From Nocardia sputorum (GTDB lineage: Bacteria > Actinomycetota > Actinomycetes > Mycobacteriales > Mycobacteriaceae), in NCBI RefSeq assembly GCF_027924405.1, contig NZ_AP026978.1:6944001-7008000 (forward strand): a stretch of DNA of 64,000 nucleotides, read 5' to 3'. The notes under the pieces were generated by a model, which searched no databases, was not told the origin of the DNA, and was given only the letters and a program-made list of their open reading frames with translations. Below, in pieces: positions 1 to 8,930 of this stretch (position 1 is the first letter of the stretch; every line of letters begins with the position of its first letter). The position numbers and the translations under genes were made by a program.

Positions 1-279
1 GATCGCCATGCCCATGCCCCCGGCGGTGCCCGCGCGGGCCTTGAACACCGCGACGATGCCGAGGATGACGGCGAAGATACCGCAGACGTAGCCGCCGATG
101 ATCGTCCAGAAGAACAGCAGCGCGAGGATGCCGAGCACCAGCGCGGTGATCGCCAGGCCCCGTCCCTTCGGCGATTCCTGCCAATAGGTGGGCTGGCCCG
201 GGTACTGGCCGCCGGGCGGCGGGGGGTATTGACCCGGCGGCGGGTACTGGCCGGGCGGCGGGGGCGGATATTGCGACAT
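1..279 (-). CDS. DUF4190-type proline-rich membrane protein (partial)
   Basis: The reading frame starts at an ATG whose complement lies at 277-279 and runs off the left window edge, so only the first 93 residues are visible. Residues 1-30 are a Pro/Gly/Tyr/Gln-rich cytoplasmic tail with repeated GQYPPP motifs. From about residue 42 there is a hydrophobic hairpin (ITALVLGILALLFFW, then a GGYVCGIFAVILGIVAVFKA segment) that matches the DUF4190 two-helix membrane module. This architecture is common in small actinobacterial envelope proteins of unknown function. No neighbour suggests a specific role. The frame is open and codon use fits the genome, so the gene is probably intact beyond the window. 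Confidence 0.75.
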   Translation of the reverse strand, partial: MSQYPPPPPGQYPPPGQYPPPPGGQYPGQPTYWQESPKGRGLAITALVLGILALLFFWTIIGGYVCGIFAVILGIVAVFKARAGTAGGMGMAI

Positions 280-393
280 GGACTTCCTCTCCGTCGGTGC
301 CTCGCGATGCTCGGTCCGGACGAGGCGGTCCGAGGGTGCGCGGCGGTCGCCTACTGATCGCCCGCCCAACGGACGGATGTTAATGCGAACCGG

Positions 394-1185
394 CTACTGG
401 GCGCCCAGCCGCGCGTGCATCTCCCACACCAGGATTTCCGAAGGTTGCCGCGCCACCACGCGTTGGCCGCCCGACCTGGTCAAACGCACCGCGTCGCCCT
501 CGTAGAGCGGGCCCACTCCCTCCATGTCCACCTCACCGCGCGCGACGAACAAGTGCAGGTACGGCGCGTCGGGCAGGTCGACCACCTGCTCGGCGCCCGG
601 CTCCGCGCTCGCCATGCGCGCCACATGCAGCGCCGAATGGCTGCTGTTGATGGCGATGGCGGTCCGATCGCGGTAGCGGGGCAGCCCCGAGGCGACCGTG
701 ACCAGACCTCCTCCCGCGAGTTCGTCGTCGATCTCCAGCTGCTCGTAGCCTGGGGTCAGCCCCGGTTCGTCGGGCACCACCCACATCTGCACGAAATGCA
801 CGGGATCCTCGTGCTCGGCGAGGTGGCCGTCCAGGCGCCACGAGTCGTTCTTCTCCGAATGCAGGATGCCGGTGCCCGCGCTCATGCGCTGGGCCAGACC
901 GGGATAGATGACACCGCTGTGGCCCAGCGAATCCTGATGGACCAGACTGCCGCCGAGGACCCAGGTGACGATCTCCATGTCGCGGTGCGGATGGGTGTCG
1001 AAGCCCTGGCCGGGGGAGACGATGTCCTCGTTGTTGACCAGCAGCAGGCCGTGGTGGGTGTTGTCGGGATCGTAATGTTCCCCGAAGGAGAACGAATGCT
1101 TCGAATCCAGCCAGGAGACCCGCGTCTTCATGCGGTCGCCACCACGGTGGACATCGATGTGTGGTGTCGTGAGTGTGGACATCAT
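394..1185 (-). CDS. Pirin-family bicupin protein
   Basis: A 263-residue protein of the pirin (YhhW-like) family, iron-binding bicupins some of which oxidise quercetin. The N-terminal cupin carries the metal-site pattern: HPHRDMEIV near residues 70-78 and GTGILHSEKN near residue 110, supplying the usual three His and one Glu. The start is the first of two adjacent ATG codons (complement at 1183-1185), just downstream of a GAGGACC ribosome-binding site. The frame stays open eight codons further upstream but without a ribosome-binding site. It is transcribed away from the NUDIX gene at 1418, so the two share a divergent promoter region. Substrate unknown. Confidence 0.88.
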   Translation of the reverse strand: MMSTLTTPHIDVHRGGDRMKTRVSWLDSKHSFSFGEHYDPDNTHHGLLLVNNEDIVSPGQGFDTHPHRDMEIVTWVLGGSLVHQDSLGHSGVIYPGLAQRMSAGTGILHSEKNDSWRLDGHLAEHEDPVHFVQMWVVPDEPGLTPGYEQLEIDDELAGGGLVTVASGLPRYRDRTAIAINSSHSALHVARMASAEPGAEQVVDLPDAPYLHLFVARGEVDMEGVGPLYEGDAVRLTRSGGQRVVARQPSEILVWEMHARLGAQ

Positions 1186-1417
1186 GGTCCTCCTCTCGGG
1201 ACCGTGCACCGATCGCCATTCAGGGTAGGAGCACTTCCGCCGTGGTACTCCGCATTCCTAGTAAATTGTGCCGCACTCGGCATTTTACGCGAGCGACCGG
1301 AAGGTGAACGGGAGGCGAGCAGAACCAACCGGTACGTCGAAACGTCGGGCCACCTCGTCGGATATCGCGGCCCGGCCCCGATTGCCCAGCGCCACAACGC
1401 CAACCGGAGGTAACGAC

Positions 1418-1882
1418 GTGCTGGACCCCGATGACCTCGCCCGGCTGGAGCAGCAACTCCGCAGCGAAGCGCGCCGTGACGGCATCGCGCATTTCGTGAT
1501 CGGCGTCGCCGTGTTCCGCGAGGGCCGGCTTCTGGTGGTGCGACGGGTTGCCGACGACTATCACGGCGGCATGTACGAACTGCCCGGCGGGGGCGTCGAA
1601 TCGGGGGAGACATTCGCCGAGTGCGTCGAGCGGGAATTGCTGGAGGAAACAGGGCTGCGGCTGCGCGCCGTCGTCGACTTCCTCGGTGGATTCGATTACG
1701 CCACGCGGACCAAGGCGAAAGTGCGGAAATACACCTTCGTCGCGGAGGCCGAATCGGGCGATGTCACCCTCGCCCCGGGCGAGCACGACGCGTTCGCCTG
1801 GATCGACGCCGGTGCGCTCGACGAACTGCCGATGGCGCCGGATATGCGAGCGACAGTGAGCGCGCTGGTCGACCGGGTCTGA
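1418..1882 (+). CDS. NUDIX hydrolase
   Basis: A 154-residue NUDIX hydrolase. The Nudix box is complete: a GGGVESGE start, then RELLEETG, matching GX5EX7REUXEEXGU, so the divalent-metal pyrophosphohydrolase site should be functional. The frame is open from 1268, but I place the start at the GTG at 1418 because a strong GGAGG lies eight bases upstream and the residues before it look like translated intergenic DNA. The substrate cannot be predicted. It is about 65 bases upstream of the MFS gene and may be co-transcribed with it. Confidence 0.85.
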   Translation: MLDPDDLARLEQQLRSEARRDGIAHFVIGVAVFREGRLLVVRRVADDYHGGMYELPGGGVESGETFAECVERELLEETGLRLRAVVDFLGGFDYATRTKAKVRKYTFVAEAESGDVTLAPGEHDAFAWIDAGALDELPMAPDMRATVSALVDRV

Positions 1883-1946
1883 CGCGCGGCGCTGGGCCGA
1901 CGCGCGAGCATGCGACATCGTCGGCGTACGCAGTAGTCTCGCGGAC

Positions 1947-3296
1947 GTGTCGACTGGTCACGCCGAAGGCCTCACTCCCGCGGAGCAGCGGCCGGAGGGA
2001 CTGCTCGCCACACTTCGGCAGAGCCCAGGCGTGGCGCGGCTGGCCGTGGTGCGTTTCGCCGGGCAGTTCGGCGACGGGATGTTCCAGGCGGCGTTGTCGG
2101 GCGCGATCCTGTTCAACCCGGAGCGGCAGACCGATCCGCTGGCCATCGCCGCGGGCTTCGCGGTACTGCTGCTGCCGTATTCGCTGATCGGGCCGTACGC
2201 GGGCGCACTGCTGGATCGCTGGGACCGGCGCGCCGTGCTGCTGGTGGCCAACGTGCTGCGCGCCGCACTGATCGCGCTGGTCAGCGTCGGGCTGCTGGCC
2301 GGAGTCGGCGAGACGCCGCTGCTGTTGCTGGCTCTGGCGGTGGTGGGTGTCAGCAGATTCGTCCTGGCAGGCGTCTCGGCCGCACTGCCGCGGGTGCTGG
2401 CGCAGGCATGGCTGGTGCCGATGAACTCGGTGCTGGCCACGGTCGCCTCCGGGTGCGCGGGTGCGGGTGCGGCCATCGCGGTGGGCGTGATCGGTCTGAT
2501 CGGAGCGGGAGACTTCGCCTCGGCGGTCGCGGTCGCGATCAGCGGCGCCGGGTCGTTGCTCGGCGCGGCGCTGGCGGCGGGGTTCCGGCGGCGCGTGCTC
2601 GGCCCGGCGTCCGGCGCGGCGGTGGGCGAGAACACAGTGCACGCGATCGCTATCGGTCTGCGTACCGGCGCCACGGCGGTGTGGGAGTCGCGGGCGGTCA
2701 CGACGGCGATGCTCGGCATCGGCACGCACCGGATCGTCTTCGGCGTGAATACGCTGATCATGGTGCTGGTCCTGCGCCAGGCCCCGGTGGACGGCACCGG
2801 GCTCAGTGGCGGACTGGTCGGTTTCGGCGTCGCGATCGGCGCCACCGCAGGGGGCATGCTGGTGGCCGCCGTAGTCGCGCCGCTGCTCATTCTCCGGCTG
2901 GGGCGGGCACGCACCGTGGTCGCCGGGCTGATCACCGCGATGCTGGTGCAACTGACCCTGGTCACGCCGATCGCGTTCGCCGACGCGGGCGCCGCGGTGC
3001 AGCGTGCGCACGAACTGCTCTTGGCCGGCGCCTTTCTGCTGGGTCTGGCCGGGCAGACGATCAAGCTGGCCGGTGACGCGACCATGCAGATCGACATCGA
3101 TGACGCTCGCCGGGGCCAGGTCTTCGCCTTGCAGGACACCGTTTTCAACATCACGTTCGTGCTGGCGATCGCGGCCGCGGCCGTGATCATTCCGGATGAC
3201 GGCAGATCCGCGGCGGTGGTGCTGTCGGGGGCCGCCATCTACGCGGCGGGCATCGCGGCCATCGCGGTGAACAAGCGCCGCCGCGCGGTCAGCTGA
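1947..3296 (+). CDS. MFS transporter
   Basis: A 449-residue integral membrane protein of the major facilitator superfamily. After a hydrophilic tail of about 30 residues come roughly twelve hydrophobic segments. The loop motif LLDRWDRRAVLLVANVLRA near residue 90 corresponds to the MFS motif A region between helices 2 and 3. The protein is typical of drug or solute exporters of actinobacteria, but the substrate is not identifiable. The start is GTG at 1947. The stop overlaps the end of the convergent gene at 3289 by eight bases. Confidence 0.85.
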   Translation: MSTGHAEGLTPAEQRPEGLLATLRQSPGVARLAVVRFAGQFGDGMFQAALSGAILFNPERQTDPLAIAAGFAVLLLPYSLIGPYAGALLDRWDRRAVLLVANVLRAALIALVSVGLLAGVGETPLLLLALAVVGVSRFVLAGVSAALPRVLAQAWLVPMNSVLATVASGCAGAGAAIAVGVIGLIGAGDFASAVAVAISGAGSLLGAALAAGFRRRVLGPASGAAVGENTVHAIAIGLRTGATAVWESRAVTTAMLGIGTHRIVFGVNTLIMVLVLRQAPVDGTGLSGGLVGFGVAIGATAGGMLVAAVVAPLLILRLGRARTVVAGLITAMLVQLTLVTPIAFADAGAAVQRAHELLLAGAFLLGLAGQTIKLAGDATMQIDIDDARRGQVFALQDTVFNITFVLAIAAAAVIIPDDGRSAAVVLSGAAIYAAGIAAIAVNKRRRAVS

Positions 3297-3762
3297 GAAA
3301 CAAATCGTCGCCTGGGTCGCGGCGGGCGCGGTTGAGCCAGTGCGCGAGATGCTCGGGCAGCGCACCGGCGCCGGCATCCTCGGGACCCGGCTGCGACTCC
3401 GATAGTCGCTGGTCGCCCAACAGGCGATCCGGTGCGTCCGCGTCCGTGCGCACGATCCAGTCCAGCGGCTCACTCGCCGCGTCCGCGGGCAGACCGGTGA
3501 TCTCGTGGTTCCACGTCCCGAGGCCGGTGGGATCGGTGAAGAAATGGTCGGGCACGCCGTCGTCGTCGAGATCCAGCGCCGCGACCTCGGCCCGGCCCGC
3601 ACCGGCCGGATCCCACAGCGCGTCGTCGGCGATACCGTCCCCGTCGAAGTCCAGCCGCACCGCGTCGGCCGCGCCCGTGCTGCCGAGTTCCAGGTCGGCC
3701 TCGCTGGTCCAGACGTGCACGCAGCCGTCACCGGTACCGAACACGTACTCGATCTCGTCCAT
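3289..3762 (-). CDS. Acidic calcium-binding-like repeat protein
   Basis: A 157-residue acidic protein without signal peptide or membrane segment. It contains two near-identical Asp-rich motifs, FDGDGIADDALWDP and LDDDGVPDHFFTDP, that resemble the DxDxDG loops of dockerin/thrombospondin type 3 calcium-binding repeats. Similar short proteins are widespread and uncharacterised in Nocardia and Mycobacterium; I recall them as DUF6802-type but cannot verify this. Calcium binding is inferred from the motif only. The start is ATG (complement at 3760-3762). It converges with the MFS gene and overlaps its stop. Confidence 0.7.
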   Translation of the reverse strand: MDEIEYVFGTGDGCVHVWTSEADLELGSTGAADAVRLDFDGDGIADDALWDPAGAGRAEVAALDLDDDGVPDHFFTDPTGLGTWNHEITGLPADAASEPLDWIVRTDADAPDRLLGDQRLSESQPGPEDAGAGALPEHLAHWLNRARRDPGDDLFLS

Positions 3763-4005
3763 ATTCCCTTGGACGCACGCGCCACGGCCCCGGTTCCATT
3801 ACGCAGGCTTTTTTCGATTCGCCGTCCCCCGTTCGCGGCGGTTGTTCCGGTAAGTTGACCTGTCAGCGGCCGACCGACAGGAGTCGATACGACATGGGTT
3901 TTCCGGTGCACAACCCCGATGCGGTACGAGAACTGCTGGGCGCGTGGGAAACTCGGTCCGCTGCCGCGCACCCGATCGCTTGACGACCGCGGCCGGGCCG
4001 ACCTG

Positions 4006-5679
4006 ATGCGCACCTCCGCGATCACCTCCCCTCGTGCACCGGCTCTGTTCGGCGCACTGCTCATCGGCGCGCTCACCGTGCCGATGCCGACCGCGCAAGC
4101 CGCGCCGTTCCCGTGGGCGCCGCCGCCGGTGAACACCTGCGGCGAAGTCGGATTCGACCCGCTCAACCGCGAACCCGATCCGGCGCAGCCGCCACCGCCT
4201 CCGTTGCCCCCGCAGATCGACATCCCCGTCCCGATCCCGGAACTCACTCCCGTTCCGGTGCCCGACCCGCCGCAGGACAACACACGGATCGTTCCCGATC
4301 CGCTGCCGGAGAATCCGTGCGACAACCCATGCCCGGATATCAGGGACTATCCCGAGCACCCCGGAACCGATCCGGCTCCCAGCCCGACGCCCGAGACCGG
4401 CACCGATGAGGGGACCGGTTCCTCCGGCTCGGCCTCGGGCTCCGGTTCGGGCAGCGCTTCCGGGTCCGGGTCCGGCAGCGGCTCGGGTTCCGGTGCGCCC
4501 GTCAAACTTCCGCGCGTCGAGTTCAAACCGGAGATCGAGCCGATTCCGGTCCCCGTGCCCGGCGGTCCCAGCGAGGAGCCGCAACCCGCCCCACCGCCGG
4601 TGGTGCATCCGGCCGAACCGGGACCGCTCACGGCTCCGGTGGCCGCGCCCGCGGTGGAGTCGGTTCGGCTGGTCGGGCAGGTGACCGGGCACGGCTCGGA
4701 GAACCGGACCGACATGCGCTGGCAGGTCGACGGCACCGATCTCGGGTTGATGTGGGAGACGGCGCCCGGTGAGGTCGCCGTCGTCTTCGGCGACACTTTC
4801 GGCAAAGGCTGGGGCGTCGGCGGCGCGGGTAACGACGACCAGGACTGGCGCAGCAACGTCATCGGTTTCAGCACCGACCACGACCTGTCCGACGGCCTGA
4901 CGCTGGACACCTTCGCCCAGGACAGTCGCTGCCACGCCGCGGAGATCCTGGGTAGCCGCAAGATCAAGAACTGGGAGACCACCACCATCCCGACCTCCGG
5001 GTTCGCCGTCGGCGACCGGCAGTACCTCAGCTACATGTCGGTGAACAGGTGGAGCCGCATCCCGGGCCTGTGGTGGACCAATTACGGCGGCATCGCCTAC
5101 TCCGACGACCTCGGGCGTACCTGGCGCAAAGACCAGCACGCCAAGTGGGAGAACCTGTTCGGTCTGGGCAAGTTCCAGGTCGCGGCGATGGTGCCGCAGG
5201 GCGGGTACGTCTACATGTTCGGCACACCCAACGGACGCATCGGCACGATCGCACTGGCCCGCGTGCCCCAGCAGCAGATCCTCAACAAGTCCGCCTACCA
5301 ATATTGGGTGGGCGGCACCTGGGCGCCCGCCGCCGAGAACCAGGCCACCCCGTTGGTGCTCGGCATGGCCAGTGAGCTCTCGGTGCGCTACGACCGGTCG
5401 ACCGGACAGTGGCAGATGGTGTACCTGGATTCGGCGCGGGGCGCGATCGTGCTGCGTACCGCGGCGAGTCCGCAGGGCGCGTGGACGGAAGCGATCCCGC
5501 TGGTGTCCACCGCCGACTACCCGAAGTCCTACGGCGGGTTCATCCATCCGTGGTCGACCGGCGAAGATCTGTACTTCATGCTCTCGGCATGGGACACCTA
5601 CAACGTGTACCTCATGCACGCCCGGCTGATGCCGAGCGCGACCCAGGGTCAGCCCGCGCGCACGAACCGCACCGGCTGA
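4006..5679 (+). CDS. Secreted DUF4185-domain protein
   Basis: A 557-residue exported protein. The N-terminus has a Sec-type signal (basic start, then PALFGALLIGALTVPMP, cleavage likely after AQAA). Residues about 40-210 are a low-complexity Pro-rich and Gly/Ser-rich linker, followed by a DUF4185 domain of about 330 residues with the characteristic start VTGHGSENRTDMRWQVDGTD and VVFGDTFG. That domain adopts a glycosidase-like beta-propeller in related families and is abundant in cell-wall-associated proteins of mycobacteria. The function is unknown. I chose ATG 4006 because it gives a clean signal peptide; the frame is open from 3919. The 3' end overlaps the convergent pxpC by 31 bases. Confidence 0.82.
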   Translation: MRTSAITSPRAPALFGALLIGALTVPMPTAQAAPFPWAPPPVNTCGEVGFDPLNREPDPAQPPPPPLPPQIDIPVPIPELTPVPVPDPPQDNTRIVPDPLPENPCDNPCPDIRDYPEHPGTDPAPSPTPETGTDEGTGSSGSASGSGSGSASGSGSGSGSGSGAPVKLPRVEFKPEIEPIPVPVPGGPSEEPQPAPPPVVHPAEPGPLTAPVAAPAVESVRLVGQVTGHGSENRTDMRWQVDGTDLGLMWETAPGEVAVVFGDTFGKGWGVGGAGNDDQDWRSNVIGFSTDHDLSDGLTLDTFAQDSRCHAAEILGSRKIKNWETTTIPTSGFAVGDRQYLSYMSVNRWSRIPGLWWTNYGGIAYSDDLGRTWRKDQHAKWENLFGLGKFQVAAMVPQGGYVYMFGTPNGRIGTIALARVPQQQILNKSAYQYWVGGTWAPAAENQATPLVLGMASELSVRYDRSTGQWQMVYLDSARGAIVLRTAASPQGAWTEAIPLVSTADYPKSYGGFIHPWSTGEDLYFMLSAWDTYNVYLMHARLMPSATQGQPARTNRTG

Positions 5680-6506
5680 CCGGGCCGGGTCTGCGCGATC
5701 GCGTCGACGTCGGCGTCGACCACCACCGCGACTACCGGATAGCCGCCCGTGACCGGGTGATCGGCGAGGAACACGACCGGCTGTCCGCTCGGCGGCACCT
5801 GGATCGAGCCGAGTGCCATGCCTTCCGTCGGCAGTTCGCGAGTGACCTTGCGGACCAATGGCGGTCCGGTGCGGCGGGCCAATCGGGCGCCCACCCGGTC
5901 GGTGTCGGCGGAGATCTCCCACTCGCCCTCGAACAGGGCCGCGGCGTCGGTGAACCAGTCGTCGCGCGGACCGGGCACAGCACGCACGGTGACGACATCG
6001 GCGGGCAGCTCCGCGACCGGGGCGACGTCCACGACCGGGATCGTGTGCGGAGAAGGCCCGACCGGGAGGCGATCGCCCTTCGCCAAAGGCTCCGGCCCCA
6101 GGCCCGACATGGTGTCGCGGCTCCGGGAGCCGAGCGTCTCCGGAACGGAGATGCCGCCGCGCACCGCGACGTAACTGCGCAGTCCGACGGAGGCGTAGCC
6201 GAGCCGGAGTTCCTGCCCGGGTTCGAGTTCCAGCACGCTGGCGTGACCCACCGGTCTGCCGTCCACGGTCACGGGTGCCGGCGCGCCGGTGACCGCCAGC
6301 ATGACGTGCTCCTCCGCGTGCAGCGCGAAGCCTCCGAGCAGCACTTCGACGGCCGCATGCCCTTCCGGGTTGCCGACCAGGCGATTGGCCAGCCGCAACG
6401 ACCCGCGGTCGGCCGCTCCCGCGACGCCGACACCGGAATCGAACCATCCTGGCCGTCCGAGATCCTGGATGGTGGCGAGTGGTCCCACCTTCTCCACGAC
6501 GATCAT
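5649..6506 (-). CDS. pxpC: 5-oxoprolinase subunit C (biotin-dependent carboxyltransferase family)
   Basis: A 285-residue protein of the KipA/PxpC family. With PxpA and PxpB it forms the prokaryotic ATP-dependent 5-oxoprolinase that opens pyroglutamate to glutamate. Family hallmarks are the N-terminal segment with IQDLGRPGW and GAADRGSLRLANRLVGN, and the C-terminal FLADHPVTGGYPVV. The start ATG overlaps the pxpB stop (ATGA at 6503-6506), indicating translational coupling. It is the last gene of the pxpA-pxpB-pxpC operon. The annotation as urea amidolyase-related is an alternative name for the same family. Confidence 0.93.
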   Translation of the reverse strand: MIVVEKVGPLATIQDLGRPGWFDSGVGVAGAADRGSLRLANRLVGNPEGHAAVEVLLGGFALHAEEHVMLAVTGAPAPVTVDGRPVGHASVLELEPGQELRLGYASVGLRSYVAVRGGISVPETLGSRSRDTMSGLGPEPLAKGDRLPVGPSPHTIPVVDVAPVAELPADVVTVRAVPGPRDDWFTDAAALFEGEWEISADTDRVGARLARRTGPPLVRKVTRELPTEGMALGSIQVPPSGQPVVFLADHPVTGGYPVVAVVVDADVDAIAQTRPGQPVRFVRAG

Positions 6507-7204
6507 CGGCCGTCTCCCGCATCGATGAATCGCACCGCGGCGCCCGCGCGGATCAGCGCGGGCGGGTCGCGCTCGACATCCCACATCTCGAGGTCGGTGC
6601 TGCCGATCAGCTGCCATCCACCGGGTGTGCTGCGTGGGTACACGGCGCTGTATCCACCGGCGAGCGCGACCGCACCCGCCGGAATCGACGTGCGGGCCTG
6701 GGCTCTCCGGGGCACCGACAACCGGCCGTCGGGCGATTCCAGGTAGCCGAAGCCCGGCGCGAATCCGACGAAAGCACACCGCCACACCGTGCCGGTGTGC
6801 GCGGCGATCACCTCCGCGGGCGTGACCTCCAGCATCCGAGCCACCTCGTCGAGGTCGGCGCCGTCGTAGCGCACCGGAATCGACACCGGTTCGCCGTGGA
6901 AGGCGCTGTCGGGCAATGTTCCACGGGAAACAGGCCGTTCGGCGTGCAGGTCGACCAGCAGCGTCGTCAGCGCCCGGCGGACCGCTTCCGCCGCGCCGGG
7001 AGCATCGAGCGTCAGGAGTACCGTTTCCGCGGCGGGCAGCAGGTCCTGCACGCCGGGTACCGGACGATCCCGTAGCGCCGCCACGAGTTCCGCGACCATG
7101 TCCCGTCGCTGCGGAGTGATCAACAGCGCCCGATCGCCCGCCGCGCGGATCGCCTCCTCGGCCGCTTGCCGCTGCGCGTGCGTCACCGCGTCTTTTGTCC
7201 GCAT
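6503..7204 (-). CDS. pxpB: 5-oxoprolinase subunit B (KipI family)
   Basis: A 233-residue KipI/PxpB protein, the second subunit of 5-oxoprolinase. The conserved C-terminal part contains CAFVGFAPGFGYLE and the YSAVYPRSTPGGWQLIG motif characteristic of the family. It lies nine bases after pxpA and overlaps pxpC by four bases. An imperfect parS-like 16-mer lies inside this gene at 6917-6932, encoding part of the residues PVSRGT. It is somewhat longer at the N-terminus than the Bacillus protein. Confidence 0.93.
   Translation of the reverse strand: MRTKDAVTHAQRQAAEEAIRAAGDRALLITPQRRDMVAELVAALRDRPVPGVQDLLPAAETVLLTLDAPGAAEAVRRALTTLLVDLHAERPVSRGTLPDSAFHGEPVSIPVRYDGADLDEVARMLEVTPAEVIAAHTGTVWRCAFVGFAPGFGYLESPDGRLSVPRRAQARTSIPAGAVALAGGYSAVYPRSTPGGWQLIGSTDLEMWDVERDPPALIRAGAAVRFIDAGDGR
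6917..6932. promoter_or_regulatory. parS-like site within pxpB
   Basis: TGTTCCACGGGAAACA differs from TGTTnCACGTGAAACA at one position. It lies 25 kb left of dnaA inside a coding region, so it could be chance. Confidence 0.4.
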
Positions 7205-7213
7205 GTCCCTGCC

Positions 7214-7969
7214 TCAGCCGAACGGCTCCACCGGCACGCCGACTTCGTCCAGCGCGGTGCGGATGTGCCGGGCCATCTGCACCGCCGCCGGTGAATCACC
7301 GTGCACACAGATGCTCGCCGCACGCACGGCGACCTCACCGGAGCCGTCCGCCGTCCGCGCGGCCCCGGACTTGGCGATCGAAATCGCCTGGGCGACCGCC
7401 TCCTCCGGCGCCAATACCGCCCCTGGCGTGCCGCGCGGAGCCAGCGACCCGTCCAGAGTGTAGGCACGGTCGGCGAAGCCTTCCCCGACGAAGCGCACTC
7501 CGGTGGCCTGCGCCGCCGACTCCAGCTCGGTGCCGGCCGGGCCGAGCAGGGCCAGCCGCGGGTCGTACTCGGCGATCGCGGCCAATACCGCGTCGGCCAG
7601 GCTCCTATCGCGCGCGGCCGAGTGGTACAGCGCGCCATGTGGTTTCACGTAGCGCACCCGATCCCCGGCGGCTTTCGCGAAAGCGTCCAGGCCGCCGATC
7701 TGATACAGCACCTCGTCGCGCAGTTCGCCGGGCGCCACAGCGATCTCCCGCCTACCGAAACCGGCCAGATCGCGATACCCGACGTGGGCGCCGATCCGCA
7801 CGCCCTTCGCCACCGCGAGCGCGCAGGTCCTGCGCATGATCGCCGGGTCGCCCGCGTGGAAGCCGCAGGCGATGTTCGCACTGGTGACGATGTCGAGCAT
7901 GGCGGCGTCGTCACCCATCGTCCACGGCCCGAATCCCTCGCCGAGGTCACTGTTCAGATCCAGCGCCAT
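7214..7969 (-). CDS. pxpA: 5-oxoprolinase subunit A (LamB/YcsF family)
   Basis: A 251-residue LamB/YcsF-family protein, the first subunit of ATP-dependent 5-oxoprolinase, which recycles pyroglutamate formed by spontaneous glutamine cyclisation. The diagnostic start DLNSDLGEGFGPW and the following SANIACGFHAGDP are present, as are VKPHGALYH and the late GVRFVGEGFADRAY segment. The start ATG follows a GGAGG site at good spacing. It is the first gene of the leftward pxpABC operon; the promoter presumably lies in the 140-base divergent gap to the gene at 8110. Confidence 0.94.
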   Translation of the reverse strand: MALDLNSDLGEGFGPWTMGDDAAMLDIVTSANIACGFHAGDPAIMRRTCALAVAKGVRIGAHVGYRDLAGFGRREIAVAPGELRDEVLYQIGGLDAFAKAAGDRVRYVKPHGALYHSAARDRSLADAVLAAIAEYDPRLALLGPAGTELESAAQATGVRFVGEGFADRAYTLDGSLAPRGTPGAVLAPEEAVAQAISIAKSGAARTADGSGEVAVRAASICVHGDSPAAVQMARHIRTALDEVGVPVEPFG

Positions 7970-8109
7970 GTGCGTCCTCCCAGCGGTGTGACAGCCGGCC
8001 TTCCGATTCTCCTGCCCGAGCCTTCACCTGGGCAAGGACGTCCGCTCCGCGCGACCTGGGTCACAGCGCGCGGGCTCGGGCGCCCGCGCCAAGTACGCTC
8101 GATCCAATC

Positions 8110-8925
8110 ATGGCCACGTATTTCGATCCGAAGTCCTGGTCGCCGTTGCGGGCCGTCGATCTCGGAAAGCGCCTGTTCGATCAATCCTGGCTGGAGCAGT
8201 GGGTCGCGCTCAGCACGGCTTGGATGGATCCGGTCGCCGACCTCGGCGCAGGCACCGTCACGGCGCTGCTGCCGGACGTGCTGATGACCATGCTCAGCGA
8301 GGGCATCCTGAGCCGGTTCGGCGGGCAGGAGGTCAGCGCGACCCTGCTCGGGCATGACCTGCATGCCACCTTGCAGGTGCTGAAAGTGCGCCGCCGCGGC
8401 GCGCACTTCCAGACCAAGACGGTGCTGTCGCGGCTGCGCTGGGACGATCACCCGATCGAGTCCGTGACGGTGATCGCCCACGGCGTCCGCCTGATACCGG
8501 GCGTGCCGACCAAGGTGCGCACCGCACGGCTCGATCTCATCGGCACCGTCACCACGGCGGCGCTGGTCGGGTGGCTCAACACCCAGCCGCTGGACTGGGA
8601 CCTCGACGTGCACCCGAGCGGGCTGATCCGGGCCAGGCACCGCCGCCGGCTGGTCACCGCCCTGGTGGAGGCGTCCGTCACGGACAACCGGCTGGACATC
8701 GCGATCCGCCGGGTGACCTGGTGCGGCGTCCGCATTCCGCGACGAATGATCGACGTTCCCGCCGTACCGCTCGAGCACCTGCCCAAGGACGCGCGGATCG
8801 TGCGCGCCGTGCGGGAGGGCGACCTCATCCGTTTCCGCGTCGAACTGCCGGAGATCGCCGGGTCGTTCGACCTGGCCCAGATGCGCTCGGCGATCCTGGC
8901 CGGCACCACCCTGATCGTCTTCTGA
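8110..8925 (+). CDS. Conserved hypothetical protein
   Basis: A 271-residue soluble protein with no recognisable catalytic motif, signal peptide or membrane helix. The pattern is alternating beta strands with basic residues (for example RLDLIGTVTTAALVGWL and IRARHRRRLVTALVEASV). This is vaguely reminiscent of lipid-binding LmeA/DUF2993 proteins, but I cannot assign it. It starts with ATG at 8110 and ends five bases before the convergent pcnA. It is likely a lineage-conserved actinobacterial gene of unknown function. Confidence 0.7.
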   Translation: MATYFDPKSWSPLRAVDLGKRLFDQSWLEQWVALSTAWMDPVADLGAGTVTALLPDVLMTMLSEGILSRFGGQEVSATLLGHDLHATLQVLKVRRRGAHFQTKTVLSRLRWDDHPIESVTVIAHGVRLIPGVPTKVRTARLDLIGTVTTAALVGWLNTQPLDWDLDVHPSGLIRARHRRRLVTALVEASVTDNRLDIAIRRVTWCGVRIPRRMIDVPAVPLEHLPKDARIVRAVREGDLIRFRVELPEIAGSFDLAQMRSAILAGTTLIVF

Positions 8926-8930
8926 CCCGA

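Noticed and set aside
1764..4325. 853-codon open frame on the minus strand, and similar long frames at 3799-6522, 11355-14141, 16399-18726, 32044-34341 and 41858-44470
   Set aside because: They lie antisense to well-supported genes, have Arg/Ala/Gly/His-biased composition and no family similarity; they are expected from high GC codon bias.
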